Origin: Azotimanducus chitobiosivorans
GTDB taxonomy: Bacteria; Pseudomonadota; Gammaproteobacteria; Pseudomonadales; Azotimanducaceae
NCBI GenBank assembly: GCA_965200235.1
Contig: OZ241339.1
Location: forward strand, 868,001-932,000
DNA length: 64,000 nucleotides
Reading direction: 5' to 3'
Made by a program: the position numbers and the translations under genes. The notes beneath the pieces were generated by a model. The model did no database searches and was not told the origin of the DNA. It saw only the letters and a list, made by a program, of their open reading frames with translations. Below, in pieces: positions 25,112 to 35,247 of this stretch (position 1 is its first letter; every line of letters begins with the position of its first letter).

Positions 25112-26348
25112 CATCCTGCTTGCTGCGCCCGTCTCATTTCTGATCGCGCTTCGCTATGCGACGAGGTCGGGCAGCTTTACCTCATTCGTAGCGCGCGTGG
25201 CGCTCGCCGGGCTCGCTTTGAGCGTGGCTGTGCTAGTGCTCGTGATGTCGATCATGAATGGCTTTGAGCGTGAGCTGCTTGGACGACTGCTCGGCGTTGC
25301 GCCGCACGCAAGCCTGCACTTCTCCGAATCAGAGCAGAATTGGGCGGATGTGCAGGCGCGCGTGCGCGATCATCCTCTGGTGGCCTCGGAAGGCCGCGTT
25401 GTGCGCGGCGCCGGCATGTTGAGCCGGGAACATCATCTTGCAGGCGTGACCTTGGTTGGCATCTCGCCGGAGCGCTACGCGCGCATCTCGGATGTCCCTG
25501 ATTTCGTCGCCGATGCGGGTCCCGATTTTTCCGACTTGGAAGCCGGTCGCTTTCGCGCCTTCCTCGGAGCGCGCCTTGCCGAGAAGCTTGAGGCTGATGC
25601 CGGCGACGATGCATTATTGCTGCTCTCCGAAGCGCTGGCCACACCGTTCGCGGTAGTGCCTCGCAAGAAGCGCATCAAGGTGCTCGGCACCGTTCGCACA
25701 GGCACCGAGATTGACGGCTACTGGCTGTGGATGCACCGAGATGATGCGGCTCGGCTCTTGCGCGGTGCCTCGAATGCAGAGGCGATTGACGTCAAGCTGC
25801 ACGATGTTATGCAGGCGGATCGAGTCGCCTATGAGCTTGCGCTTGACGCCGGCGCGCTCGACGACTCTTGGAAACGCCGTTTCGGGCCGTTCTACCAAGC
25901 GGTCATTTCAACGCGCGGCGTGATGTTTATCCTCTTGTCGCTGCTAATTGGCGTTGCCGCGTTCAACCTGGTGTCCACCCTTGTCATGGTCATCAACAGC
26001 CGCCGGCCCGACCTTGCTATTTTGCACACGTTTGGCGCATCGCCTCGGCGCACCATGCACATTGCCGCATGGCTCGGACTGATCGTGGGCGGCGTAGGGA
26101 CGTGTCTCGGCCTCGCGCTCGGGTCTTTGCTGAGCGTGCTGGCGCCGATCTTCTACGCATGGCTCGAAGCAAGCTTCGGCCTTGGGTTGATGGATCGATA
26201 TTTCATCAACTACCTGCCGAGCGATCTCGAAGTTGGCGCGTACTTGCAAATCGCCGGCCTTGCGCTCTCCTTGAGCCTGCTCGCCACTATCTACCCGGCC
26301 ATGCGCGCGCGCGCGCTCAAACCCGCGGATGTACTCTCCAATGAATGA
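25059..26348 (+). CDS. lolC: Lipoprotein-releasing ABC permease, LolC-like
   Basis: A 429-residue permease with four membrane helices (one near the N-terminus and three at the C-terminus) and a large periplasmic domain between, as in LolC/LolE. The segment FVARVALAGLALSVAVLVLV and the closing helices fit the family. It releases outer-membrane lipoproteins from the inner membrane to LolA. The start is uncertain: ATG 25059 lies inside nqrM and adds about 20 residues over typical members, while no nearer ATG exists in frame. It runs into lolD with an overlap. Confidence 0.88.
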   Translation: MDRRAPFADDPANPATPDILLAAPVSFLIALRYATRSGSFTSFVARVALAGLALSVAVLVLVMSIMNGFERELLGRLLGVAPHASLHFSESEQNWADVQARVRDHPLVASEGRVVRGAGMLSREHHLAGVTLVGISPERYARISDVPDFVADAGPDFSDLEAGRFRAFLGARLAEKLEADAGDDALLLLSEALATPFAVVPRKKRIKVLGTVRTGTEIDGYWLWMHRDDAARLLRGASNAEAIDVKLHDVMQADRVAYELALDAGALDDSWKRRFGPFYQAVISTRGVMFILLSLLIGVAAFNLVSTLVMVINSRRPDLAILHTFGASPRRTMHIAAWLGLIVGGVGTCLGLALGSLLSVLAPIFYAWLEASFGLGLMDRYFINYLPSDLEVGAYLQIAGLALSLSLLATIYPAMRARALKPADVLSNE

Positions 26349-27027
26349 TGACACGCTTGTTGTTGAGGCGCGTAGCCTCTCGAAGTCCTATGCGCAGGGG
26401 GATGCCGTGCTTGACGTGCTTGTCGATGTCAATTTGCCGGTCCAGCGCGGCGAGCGCATCGTTGTGCTTGGCCGATCAGGCTCCGGCAAGAGCACACTGC
26501 TGCACTTGCTCGCCGGGCTGACCGATCCGACACAGGGCGAAGTGTGGGTGCAAGGCGAGTGCCTGAATCGACTGTCCGCCGACGGCCGCGCCGCCGTGCG
26601 TCGTCGTGCGATGGGCTTTGTCTATCAGTTCCATCACTTGCTACCTGAATTCAACGCCCTTGAGAACGTCGCCATGCCGCTGCGGCTTGCCGGTGTCCGC
26701 TCCGACGATGCCAAGTCGCGCGCCGAGGCCGCATTGCACAGCGTTGCCCTCGACAACCGGCTTTCGCATCAGCCCGCCGAATTATCTGGCGGTGAGCGCC
26801 AACGCGTGGCAATTGCCCGTGCGCTGGTCTCCCAACCGAAGCTCATCCTTGCCGATGAGCCAACAGGCAATCTCGACCGAGACAATGCCGATGAAGTGTT
26901 CGCACTGATGTGCGATCTCACGCGCGAGACCGGTGCGGCCTACGTGGTGGCAACGCACGACCCGCTGCTTGCGCGCGATGCGACGCGTGTGGTGCGACTT
27001 GATCATGGGCGCATCATTGATAACTGA
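26341..27027 (+). CDS. lolD: Lipoprotein-releasing system ATPase LolD
   Basis: A 228-residue ATPase with Walker A GRSGSGKST near residue 43, Q-loop region FVYQFHHLLPEFNALENVAMP (typical of LolD), signature LSGGERQRVAIARAL and Walker B LILADEPTGNLD. It powers LolC/LolE. ATG 26341 overlaps the lolC stop; an in-frame ATG 12 nt upstream is possible. Confidence 0.95.
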   Translation: MNDDTLVVEARSLSKSYAQGDAVLDVLVDVNLPVQRGERIVVLGRSGSGKSTLLHLLAGLTDPTQGEVWVQGECLNRLSADGRAAVRRRAMGFVYQFHHLLPEFNALENVAMPLRLAGVRSDDAKSRAEAALHSVALDNRLSHQPAELSGGERQRVAIARALVSQPKLILADEPTGNLDRDNADEVFALMCDLTRETGAAYVVATHDPLLARDATRVVRLDHGRIIDN

Positions 27028-27058
27028 GGGGACAACTGAGCGGACAACTGAGCGTTCA

Positions 27059-28258
27059 ATGGCGCCCGCCCGCGGTCTGTGGGCCGCGATTGCGCTGCGC
27101 TACCTGCGAGCGAGCAGTAGCCGCTACAACAAGTTCATCGCTTTGGTGTCTGTGGCAGGTATCGCGCTTGGCGTCGCGGCGTTGATTGCGGTGACCAGCG
27201 TGATGAACGGGCTCGGTGGCGAAATTCAAGAGCGCGTGCTCGGCAATGTTTCGCACATCTTCCTGATACCCGAATCGGACGCGCTGCCGGTAGATGAGTT
27301 CGCTCGGCGCGCCAAGGCGCTTCGCTCGCAAGAAGGCGTTGTGGCGGCGTTCGATTTTGTCGAAGCTGGCGGCGTTCTCAGCGTCGGCTCAGGCGTGCAT
27401 CCGATCCTGATCTACGGTGCAGGTCAGGACGCCGCGCCTTGGCTGCCGACTATCACGGATGACGGCGATCGCCAAGGCCTGGTGATGGGCGCCTTGCTCG
27501 CGACCTACTTTCAAGTTCGGCAAGGCGAATACTTGCGAATCGTTCTCATCGGCGCGGGCGGCCTCACGCGCGCTTTCCGCGTACCGATGACTGGCACATT
27601 CGAGACACGCTCGGACCTTGACTATTCGCTCGTATTCCTGACGCTCGAACACTTCGAATCTATCGCGAAGGCTGGCATCGGCAGGCGCGGTGTCCGATTG
27701 GTGGTCGAGGAACCTTTGCGGACGCCAGAGATGATCGATGAATGGCACGAATATGGACTGCTTGACGGCATGCGCGTTGAAGACTGGACAGAGGCACAAG
27801 GCGACTTGGTGCGCGTACTCGGTATGGAGCGCGTGATTATGTTTTCGCTGCTGCTGATGATCATCGCCATCGCTGCGCTCAACCTTGTTTCGGGGCAGGC
27901 CATGCTGGTCAGCGAAAAGCAATCCGAGATCGCCATCCTGCGCACTTTTGGAGCGGATACGCGATTGATCGCGCGCGCATTCCTTGCCTATGGCGGCTTC
28001 ATCGCTCTCATCGGCACGTGTCTAGGCGTCGTGCTCGGCGTTGCCTTGGCTGTGTGGTCGGGTGAGATTCTGTCGATCATTCACTGGCTGACGGGCGTGG
28101 ATATTCTTGCGGGCAGTTTGTTTGACCGACTTCCTGTCAGGATTCTGGCATCGGATCTGCTGCTGATTGCTGGATTGAGCCTGCTGCTGAGCTTTCTCGC
28201 TTGCATTGCGCCCGCACGTCGCGCTGCGCGCCTCTCACCAGCGGACCAGCTATCGTAA
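27059..28258 (+). CDS. lolE: Lipoprotein-releasing ABC permease, LolE-like
   Basis: The second permease of the Lol complex, 399 residues, similar in plan to the first: an N-terminal helix (SVAGIALGVAALIAVTSV), a periplasmic domain and three C-terminal helices ending ARRAARLSPADQL. It follows lolD after a short spacer that contains a tandem duplication of ACAACTGAGCG. ATG 27059 gives a family-length protein; an earlier ATG at 27005 would overlap lolD. LolC and LolE assignments could be swapped, since the two are hard to tell apart by eye. Confidence 0.9.
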   Translation: MAPARGLWAAIALRYLRASSSRYNKFIALVSVAGIALGVAALIAVTSVMNGLGGEIQERVLGNVSHIFLIPESDALPVDEFARRAKALRSQEGVVAAFDFVEAGGVLSVGSGVHPILIYGAGQDAAPWLPTITDDGDRQGLVMGALLATYFQVRQGEYLRIVLIGAGGLTRAFRVPMTGTFETRSDLDYSLVFLTLEHFESIAKAGIGRRGVRLVVEEPLRTPEMIDEWHEYGLLDGMRVEDWTEAQGDLVRVLGMERVIMFSLLLMIIAIAALNLVSGQAMLVSEKQSEIAILRTFGADTRLIARAFLAYGGFIALIGTCLGVVLGVALAVWSGEILSIIHWLTGVDILAGSLFDRLPVRILASDLLLIAGLSLLLSFLACIAPARRAARLSPADQLS

Positions 28259-28324
28259 ATCTCCTACAAGAAACCGCGCCAAAATCGGCAATGCGACTCG
28301 TCTGAGTCGTGCATAAGTGTGCAC

Positions 28325-30682
28325 ATGCACACGCATCTTTTGGCAATGGCCTTGGGGCTGCTCGCGAGCGCGTTTCTTCCCAACTGGCTGGAGATCTCGG
28401 CTGCGTCCACGGGGCTGTTCGTTGGTTTGGTGGTGGGTGCCTGCGTCGTCGTCCGCTTTCGCCACCGCCACCGGAGACTTTCTAAAATCGGCCTCTGCGT
28501 CGCCGCTTTTTCGTCCGCGTGCCTTTTCGGATTCGAGCGTATCGAGTCGCTGCTCGCGCATAGGCTGCCAGTTGCATTGAACGGCAGCGCAGCGTCTGCC
28601 GAGATTGAAGTGGTCTCGACACCGGTGCAATCGGGTCTGGCACTGCGCTTTGAGGCCGAGGTGCGGTCGCTTGGCACTGAAATGTCGTCGCCGCACACGC
28701 CGGGGCGCCTTCGTGTGACCTGGTTCAAGGCGCCCGCTACCCCGCAGATGGGGGATCTATGGTCAATGCGCCTCAAGTTGAGAGCGCCAATTGGCACCCT
28801 CAACGCCCGTTCATTCGACTACGAAGCCTGGCTGCTTTCGCACGGCGTTGACGCTTTGGCAAGCGTTGAGTCTGGGGTGTTGATCGCGAGGCGTGGAGTC
28901 GGTCCGATTGAACACGCGCGGCAGCGTCTGCGCGCGTTCATCGAATCAATCGAAATTGCCAATCGAGGCCCCATGCGTGCGCTCGCGATGGGGGATGCGT
29001 CCGCCATGCAGCGTCAAGAGTGGCGATTGTTCCGCGATACGGGGACGGTGCATTTGATGGTGATATCTGGTCTGCATCTTGGACTCGTCGCGTTCTACGC
29101 TGGGCTCATCGGTCTCGGTGTGGCGAGGCTTGTGCCGACGCTCTGCCTGCTGCTGCCTGCGCAGGTCTGGGGCGTTCTTGTCGGGATGCTCGCCGCGCTT
29201 CTCTTTGCCCTGCTGTGCGGCTGGAGCCTGCCGGTCAAGCGCGCCTTCATCATGATCTGCTGCGCGGGCGCAGCGCTCATCTGGCGGCACCCGTTCGGAC
29301 TGGTCAATGCCTGGCTCATCGCGCTCATTCTGGTGCTCGCCATGAGTCCTTTCGCAAGCCTTGCGCCGGGTTTTTGGCTGTCGTTCGGTGCAGTTGGTCT
29401 GCTTATGTTGATCGGGTGGAATGCTTCGCGCGGCAGCGGGATTCTCTTTTGGGGAAAGCAACTGGTGCGCACGCAGTTGTTCCTGTCGCTCGGCATGTCG
29501 CCGCTGCTCTTGGTCACAGTTTCGGAAATGCCGCTTGCGAGCCCGCTTGCCAACCTCATTGCGGTGCCGGTGACGACTTTTATCATCGTGCCGCTGGTGT
29601 TGATCGCGAATCTGCTGCTCGCGCCGCTGCCTGCGCTTGCAGCGCTGAGTTTGACCATTGCGGACAATGTATTTTCGGCGCAAATCCTGGTGCTTGAACA
29701 GCTTGCCGCATGGCCGAATGTGCGCGCCGCGACCATGAATCCGCTCATCGCTGGTGCATGTCTTGCATCGCTGCTATGCGTCTTCATGCCGGCAACCACG
29801 CCTTTGCGGGCACTGTTGGCATCGCCCGGGATCATCCTCGCCATCGTGATCATTCCGTCGTCCGAGAGGCTGCCACAAGGCGAGTTTGAAGTGCGCCTGC
29901 TTGATGTCGGTCAAGGTCTTGCGTTGCTCGTTGAAACACAGGGCAAATCGCTGCTGTTTGATACCGGCGCAAGCTATTCAGAGGATTTTGACTTTGGGGA
30001 CGCTGTTGTCGTGCCTGAAGTTCGGTTCGCCGGGCGGCGCGCACTCGACCGATTGCTGATCAGCCATTGGGACGTGGATCATGCAGGCGGCGCGGCGTCG
30101 GTGATCGAATCGATTGACGTCTCTTCATTGGTGGCCGCAGCCGACGGCGCAGTCAAATTTCCGCTTGGTGACCCGGTGCTAGCAACAACCGAGTTCGAAA
30201 GTTGCCGGGCAGGGCAGGGCTGGATATGGGACGGCGTGCGATTCAGCCTGATGCATCCGAGCGTCGAACATGGCCGATGGGCGTCAACCAATGACCGCTC
30301 GTGTGTGCTGCTTATTGAAAATGACGAACTTGCCGTGCTGATTCCCGCGGATATTTCGCAAGCTGTCGAGTTTGAGATCATGAACGGCGTGCCAAAGCTC
30401 ACCCTGCTCATCGCCGCCCATCACGGCAGCCGCAGCTCGTCATCAATGAGTTTTCTCAGGCGAGCGCGCCCCGACTTGGTGTTCGTGAGCGCTGGTTTCG
30501 ACAACCGATTCGGTCATCCGCACCGCGACCGTGTTGATGCATGGCGGTTCGTCGGCGCCGAGGTGTATGGCACTGCGCAGTTCGGCGCGCTTCACTGGCG
30601 CTCGCTCGAACCGCAGCGGGTTCAATTGGCGCGCGAGTCTCGACACGCGTTCTGGCGACTCATCGATCAAAACGCTGAATGA
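28325..30682 (+). CDS. comEC: DNA internalization competence protein ComEC/Rec2
   Basis: A 785-residue inner-membrane channel for single-stranded DNA during transformation. After two or three helices comes the DUF4131-like extracellular domain, with RSFDYEAWLLSHGV. Next is the Competence helix bundle starting at HLMVISGLHLGLVAF, and then a C-terminal metallo-beta-lactamase-like domain with LLISHWDVDHAGG and AAHHGSRSSS. It is complete, so uptake may be functional; a ComEA-like gene lies at 47.5 kb. A GTG 6 nt upstream of ATG 28325 is an alternative start. Its 3' end overlaps the convergent DUF2244 gene by 23 bp. Confidence 0.9.
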   Translation: MHTHLLAMALGLLASAFLPNWLEISAASTGLFVGLVVGACVVVRFRHRHRRLSKIGLCVAAFSSACLFGFERIESLLAHRLPVALNGSAASAEIEVVSTPVQSGLALRFEAEVRSLGTEMSSPHTPGRLRVTWFKAPATPQMGDLWSMRLKLRAPIGTLNARSFDYEAWLLSHGVDALASVESGVLIARRGVGPIEHARQRLRAFIESIEIANRGPMRALAMGDASAMQRQEWRLFRDTGTVHLMVISGLHLGLVAFYAGLIGLGVARLVPTLCLLLPAQVWGVLVGMLAALLFALLCGWSLPVKRAFIMICCAGAALIWRHPFGLVNAWLIALILVLAMSPFASLAPGFWLSFGAVGLLMLIGWNASRGSGILFWGKQLVRTQLFLSLGMSPLLLVTVSEMPLASPLANLIAVPVTTFIIVPLVLIANLLLAPLPALAALSLTIADNVFSAQILVLEQLAAWPNVRAATMNPLIAGACLASLLCVFMPATTPLRALLASPGIILAIVIIPSSERLPQGEFEVRLLDVGQGLALLVETQGKSLLFDTGASYSEDFDFGDAVVVPEVRFAGRRALDRLLISHWDVDHAGGAASVIESIDVSSLVAAADGAVKFPLGDPVLATTEFESCRAGQGWIWDGVRFSLMHPSVEHGRWASTNDRSCVLLIENDELAVLIPADISQAVEFEIMNGVPKLTLLIAAHHGSRSSSSMSFLRRARPDLVFVSAGFDNRFGHPHRDRVDAWRFVGAEVYGTAQFGALHWRSLEPQRVQLARESRHAFWRLIDQNAE

Positions 30683-31157
30683 CATCGCCGAGCGCTTTTT
30701 CCAACTTGATGACTTCGTCAGTGTTGAGAAACTCGCCGATGCGTAGCTGGTGGCGCTGCCCGTCGCGCTGATACTGCAGTCTGACTTCAGGGCGGTCGAG
30801 CCGAGAGCGCGGATAACGCACGAGGAAACGGGCGTAGAAGCGCTCGATGTGAACCGTTTCTTCAGGCTCGTCTCGTCCGCGCTCGAACTTGAGCATGAGC
30901 TTCGAAAAGGTCAGGACCTCCTGCGTGTTCGTGCGTTTCAAACAGACGCCGGTGGCGAGTATCAGCATGGCGATCTCGAAGCCGCTGAACAGCGGCACGA
31001 CCCACGCGCCGAGGCTCACAGTGATCACGGCCAAGAGCAGCGAGACAAGCGCGAGCGAGCCGATGACAGGCGCATTGGCTTGCCATGTCCATTCGCCGTC
31101 GCCGCGAAGCACGATGCGTGCGTGTCCTGTGTCTGCGAGTAATTCGGTTCGGATCAT
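30660..31157 (-). CDS. DUF2244-family membrane protein
   Basis: A 165-residue protein with two close hydrophobic helices (about residues 31-70) followed by a soluble basic domain. The arrangement and segments such as R-F-Y-A-R-F-L-V match DUF2244, a family of unknown function common in proteobacteria. ATG 31157 is chosen for family length; the frame is open 48 nt further upstream toward the clpB promoter. It overlaps comEC tail to tail. Confidence 0.75.
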   Translation of the reverse strand: MIRTELLADTGHARIVLRGDGEWTWQANAPVIGSLALVSLLLAVITVSLGAWVVPLFSGFEIAMLILATGVCLKRTNTQEVLTFSKLMLKFERGRDEPEETVHIERFYARFLVRYPRSRLDRPEVRLQYQRDGQRHQLRIGEFLNTDEVIKLEKALGDVIQRFDR

Positions 31158-31178
31158 GGTGCGCGAATCATACACATG

Positions 31179-31207
31179 CTTGAAAAGCGCGCCAATCGCA
31201 CTCATTT
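31179..31207 (+). promoter_or_regulatory. Sigma32 (heat-shock) promoter of clpB
   Basis: CTTGAAA at 31179-31185 matches the sigma32 -35 consensus exactly. After 14 bp, ACTCATTT at 31200-31207 fits the -10 CCCCATnT at most positions. Transcription would start about 35 bp before the clpB ATG. Since clpB is a classical sigma32 gene, the match is credible. Confidence 0.65.
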
Positions 31208-31249
31208 TGAAGTCATCGAAATGGGCGTTGTTCCCTCGGAGTCGTCAAC

Positions 31250-33844
31250 ATGAATCAAGAACGTTTTTCGCCGGGCCTGCAAACGTTGCTCGCCGATGCG
31301 CACAGCCTCGCGCTCGGTCGAGACCACGCGGAACTTGGGCCCTGGCACCTGCTGCACGTGCTGATCTCCGGCGGCACGAATGTGCCGCGCATGCTCGCGG
31401 CGAGCGGGGCCGACCTCGGCAAAATCGAATCGGAAGTCAACGCGCAGCTGTCCAATCTCGCAACGGTCGGCACGCCAACCGGGGAACTGCGTACCTCGTC
31501 GGACACCATGAGGCTTTTAGGTCTCGCGACCCGCGCGGCGCAGCAGGAAGGCGGCGCGCGCGTCGGCGTCGAGCATCTGATGCTCGCCATGTGCGACCTT
31601 GGCGGCAGCGTCGCTACCTTGCTTCAAGACGCCGGGGTCGAACGTGCCCGACTGCAAGCCTCGCTCGGCGCGCCCGGCAACGCGGAACAGACCGACGACG
31701 ATGGCGAGTCGGCGTTGACCGCCTACACGCAAGATTTGACTGCGCTCGCTTCGGAAGGCCGACTTGATCCAGTGATCGGGCGCGATGAGGAAATTCGCCG
31801 CGTCATTCAAGTGCTGCAGCGGCGCACGAAGAATAATCCAGTGCTCATCGGCGAGCCGGGTGTCGGCAAGACGGCAGTCGTTGAAGGGCTGGCGCAACGC
31901 ATCCTGAACGGCGAAGTGCCAGAGGGATTGAAAGGCAAGCGCATCCTTTCGCTCGACCTCGGGGCACTGATCGCCGGTGCCAAGTATAGAGGCGAGTTTG
32001 AGGAACGATTGAAAGCGGTGCTCAAAGGGCTGTCCGAGCAGGGCGGCAAGGTGGTGCTATTCATCGACGAGCTGCACACGGTCGTCGGCGCAGGCAAGGC
32101 CGAAGGCGCCATGGACGCCGGCAATATGCTCAAACCTGCGCTTGCGCGCGGTGAATTGCACTGTGTTGGCGCCACCACGCTCGACGAGTACCGGCAGTCG
32201 ATCGAGAAAGATGCCGCGCTTGAGCGCAGGTTCCAGAAAGTGCTCGTCGATGAGCCCGACGTTGAGGACACCATCGCCATTCTGCGCGGATTGAAGGAGC
32301 GCTACGAAGTCCATCACGGCGTTGACATCACCGATCCGGCGATTGTTTCCGCGGCCAAGCTTTCGCATCGCTACATCTCGGATCGGCAGCTTCCAGACAA
32401 GGCAATTGACCTGATTGACGAAGCCGCAAGCCGCATTCGCATGGAGATGGACTCAAAGCCTGAGCAGATGGATGCGCTCGAGCGGCGCCTGGTGCAGCAG
32501 AAAATGGAACTTAAAGCCTTGAGCGACGAGGAGGATAGCGCCTCCAAGCAGCGCGCCGAAGCGCTCACGAGCTCGATTGCCGAACTCGAAGAGAACTATG
32601 CCGCGCTTGATGAGATTTGGCGCGCCGAGAAAGCGGCGCTTGTCGGCGAGCAATCGCTCAGAGAGGAACTCGACGCATTGCGCTTGGAGTTCGACGCGGC
32701 ACGTCGCGACGGGAACCTCGATCGGATGTCCGAAATCCAATATGGACGCATCCCGGAGATCGAGCGACAGATTCAAGCGGCATCGGACATGACGCAGGAA
32801 TCGAGCGCGCCGACCCTGCTCCGCAACCGTGTGACGGAGAACGAAATCAGTGATGTCGTCAGCAAGTGGACGGGAATCCCAGTGTCTCGCTTGATGGACG
32901 CCGAGCGGGATCGACTCGTCGCCCTCGAAGCGCACATTCACAAGCGCGTCGTCGGCCAGGATGTGGCGGTGAATGCGGTCTCGAACGCTGTGCGCCGATC
33001 GCGCGCCGGTATCGGCGACCCGTCAAAGCCGATCGGCGTATTCATGTTCCTCGGGCCGACCGGCGTGGGTAAAACGGAGCTTTCCAAGGCGCTCGCCGAT
33101 GTGCTCTTCGATAGCGATCAGGCGCTCGTGCGCATCGACATGTCCGAATACATGGAAAAGCATTCGGTGGCGCGGCTCATCGGTGCGCCGCCTGGCTATG
33201 TCGGCTACGAGGAAGGTGGCCATCTGACTGAAAGCGTGCGCCGGCGGCCCTACAGCTTGATTTTGCTCGACGAGATTGAGAAATCGCACCCTGATGTGTT
33301 CAACGTCCTGTTGCAGGTGATGGATGAAGGGCGGCTCACCGACGGACACGGGCGCACAGTGGATTTTCGCAATACCGTGCTGGTGATGACCTCGAATCTC
33401 GGCAGCGATGTCATTCACAGCCATGCTGCGAAGGGAGACGGCGACTTTGATGCCTTGCAGCGCATCGTGCTCGGTATCGCGGGCGAGCATTTCAGGCCGG
33501 AGTTCTTGAATCGCGTCGACGAACTCGTGGTATTTCATCCCCTGGTCAAGGCACAGCTTGTGCGCATCATGGACATGCAGCTTCAATTGCTGCGCACGCG
33601 GCTTCTCGATCGCCGCCTTGCTCTTGCGGTCGGCGCCGATGTGCTTGAGCATCTCGTGGCCGACTGGAGCGATGCCGCCTATGGCGCGCGGCCGCTGAAG
33701 CGCGCGTTGCAGACGCACATCGAGAACCCCTTGGCGACGAAGCTGCTATCGGAGGAAGTCAATGAAGGCGATACAATAGTTGCCCACTGGATCGACGGGG
33801 ATGTCATGTTCCGATGCGAATCGACGCCCGATACGCAAGCGTGA
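31250..33844 (+). CDS. clpB: ATP-dependent disaggregase ClpB
   Basis: This 864-residue AAA+ chaperone rescues aggregated proteins with the DnaK system. The N-domain (two Clp_N repeats) is followed by NBD1 with Walker A GEPGVGKTA near residue 208 and the pore segment AGAKYRGEFEERLK. The long coiled-coil M-domain at about 410-525 separates ClpB from ClpA. NBD2 has Walker A GPTGVGKTE near 610 and pore GYVGYEEGG. It has no ClpP-binding loop that I can see. The last 31 nt overlap the start of the next gene. Confidence 0.97.
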   Translation: MNQERFSPGLQTLLADAHSLALGRDHAELGPWHLLHVLISGGTNVPRMLAASGADLGKIESEVNAQLSNLATVGTPTGELRTSSDTMRLLGLATRAAQQEGGARVGVEHLMLAMCDLGGSVATLLQDAGVERARLQASLGAPGNAEQTDDDGESALTAYTQDLTALASEGRLDPVIGRDEEIRRVIQVLQRRTKNNPVLIGEPGVGKTAVVEGLAQRILNGEVPEGLKGKRILSLDLGALIAGAKYRGEFEERLKAVLKGLSEQGGKVVLFIDELHTVVGAGKAEGAMDAGNMLKPALARGELHCVGATTLDEYRQSIEKDAALERRFQKVLVDEPDVEDTIAILRGLKERYEVHHGVDITDPAIVSAAKLSHRYISDRQLPDKAIDLIDEAASRIRMEMDSKPEQMDALERRLVQQKMELKALSDEEDSASKQRAEALTSSIAELEENYAALDEIWRAEKAALVGEQSLREELDALRLEFDAARRDGNLDRMSEIQYGRIPEIERQIQAASDMTQESSAPTLLRNRVTENEISDVVSKWTGIPVSRLMDAERDRLVALEAHIHKRVVGQDVAVNAVSNAVRRSRAGIGDPSKPIGVFMFLGPTGVGKTELSKALADVLFDSDQALVRIDMSEYMEKHSVARLIGAPPGYVGYEEGGHLTESVRRRPYSLILLDEIEKSHPDVFNVLLQVMDEGRLTDGHGRTVDFRNTVLVMTSNLGSDVIHSHAAKGDGDFDALQRIVLGIAGEHFRPEFLNRVDELVVFHPLVKAQLVRIMDMQLQLLRTRLLDRRLALAVGADVLEHLVADWSDAAYGARPLKRALQTHIENPLATKLLSEEVNEGDTIVAHWIDGDVMFRCESTPDTQA

Positions 33845-35247
33845 GGCGCGTCGCGAAGGCGCTGTGTTTCCTGTGCCTCGCAGGGCAGGGCGCCGCTGAT
33901 GCCCGCGAACCCTACGCATCAACCTACAAGGTGCCTGACCATCCGCCGGTGCTGATTGAAGATGCGACATTGCTGACGGGCACAGGGGCGCGCATTGATG
34001 GCGCTGACATCATGCTCTCTGACGGCATGATCGATGCCGTAGGCATTGACCTTGACGGCTCAAAGAATGGTCTGATTCGCATTGACGGCACTGGCCTGTG
34101 GGTGACGCCCGGCCTGATAGACGTGCATTCGCATCTCGGCAACTATCCTGCGCCATCCGTTGCAAGCACTGCCGATGGCAATGAGATCACCGGACCGAAC
34201 ACCGCGCATGTGTGGGCCGAGCATTCAGTATGGCCGCAGGACCCGCAGTTTGGCCTCGCGCGCGCCGGCGGCGTGACGGCTTTGATGATCTTGCCCGGGT
34301 CAGCGAATCTCTTCGGCGGGCGCACAGTGACGCTCAAGAACGTGCCCGGAAGAAGCGTCTATGACATGAAGTTTCCAGATGCGCCGCACGGCCTGAAAGT
34401 CGCGTGCGGTGAAAACCCGAAGCGGGTGTACGGTGAGCGCTTGCAGGCACCTATGACACGCATGGGCAACGTCGCTGGCTATCGCCGTGCGTGGATCGAC
34501 GCTGAAGCCTACCGTGACTCATGGCGTCGCTATCACGAACAGCTCGCCAAACATGAAGCGGCGCTCGAACAAGATATTGAAGACGATCCGCCAGCAAGTC
34601 CGCAGCCGCCGAAGCGCGACCTTGGACTTGAGACCTTGGCAGGCGTCCTAGACGGCGAAATCCCAGTCCACATCCACTGCTATCGCGCTGACGAAATGCT
34701 GGTGATGCTCGATATCGCGAAGGAATTTAACTATGAAGTTTCGACGTTCCATCATGCCGTCGAGTCATACAAGATCGCGGACCACCTCGCACAGGAAGGC
34801 GTGTGTTCGGCGGTGTGGGCCGACTGGTGGGGCTTCAAGCTCGAAGCATGGGACATGGTAGTCGAGAATGCTGCGCTCATTGACAAGGCAGGTGCCTGCG
34901 CCATCATCCATTCCGACGATCCGCACGACATTCAAAGGCTGAACCAAGAAGCCGCCAAGGCCATGGCGGCCGGACAGCGCCGCGGTATGGACATTGACGA
35001 GGCCGATGCCATCCGCTGGATCACGCAGAAGCCAGCCGAGGCGATGGGCATCGATGACGTGACTGGTACGCTCGAAGCTGGTAAGGCGGCGGACATTGTG
35101 CTGTGGAACACGAATCCGATGAGCGTCTATGCGCGCGCCGAGCAGGTGTTTATCGATGGCGCGCTTGTCTATGATCGCGGCGCGCCTTCGCGTGGGAACG
35201 TGTCGGATTTCGATCTTGGACAAACTTATCTGGGCACGCGGCCATGA
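33814..35247 (+). CDS. Secreted metal-dependent amidohydrolase
   Basis: A 477-residue protein with a signal-like N-terminus (VAKALCFLCLAGQGAADA). The amidohydrolase fold has its full metal set visible: the first-strand motif VTPGLIDVHSHLG, later histidines in IPVHIHCYRADEM and VSTFHHAVESY, and the catalytic Asp in IIHSDDPHD. The C-terminal TGTLEAGKAADIVLW closes the composite beta-sandwich as in imidazolonepropionase or prolidase-like members. The substrate, probably a peptide-derived or cyclic amide, is unknown. It is translationally coupled to a paralogue downstream by ATGA. Confidence 0.85.
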   Translation: MRIDARYASVRRVAKALCFLCLAGQGAADAREPYASTYKVPDHPPVLIEDATLLTGTGARIDGADIMLSDGMIDAVGIDLDGSKNGLIRIDGTGLWVTPGLIDVHSHLGNYPAPSVASTADGNEITGPNTAHVWAEHSVWPQDPQFGLARAGGVTALMILPGSANLFGGRTVTLKNVPGRSVYDMKFPDAPHGLKVACGENPKRVYGERLQAPMTRMGNVAGYRRAWIDAEAYRDSWRRYHEQLAKHEAALEQDIEDDPPASPQPPKRDLGLETLAGVLDGEIPVHIHCYRADEMLVMLDIAKEFNYEVSTFHHAVESYKIADHLAQEGVCSAVWADWWGFKLEAWDMVVENAALIDKAGACAIIHSDDPHDIQRLNQEAAKAMAAGQRRGMDIDEADAIRWITQKPAEAMGIDDVTGTLEAGKAADIVLWNTNPMSVYARAEQVFIDGALVYDRGAPSRGNVSDFDLGQTYLGTRP

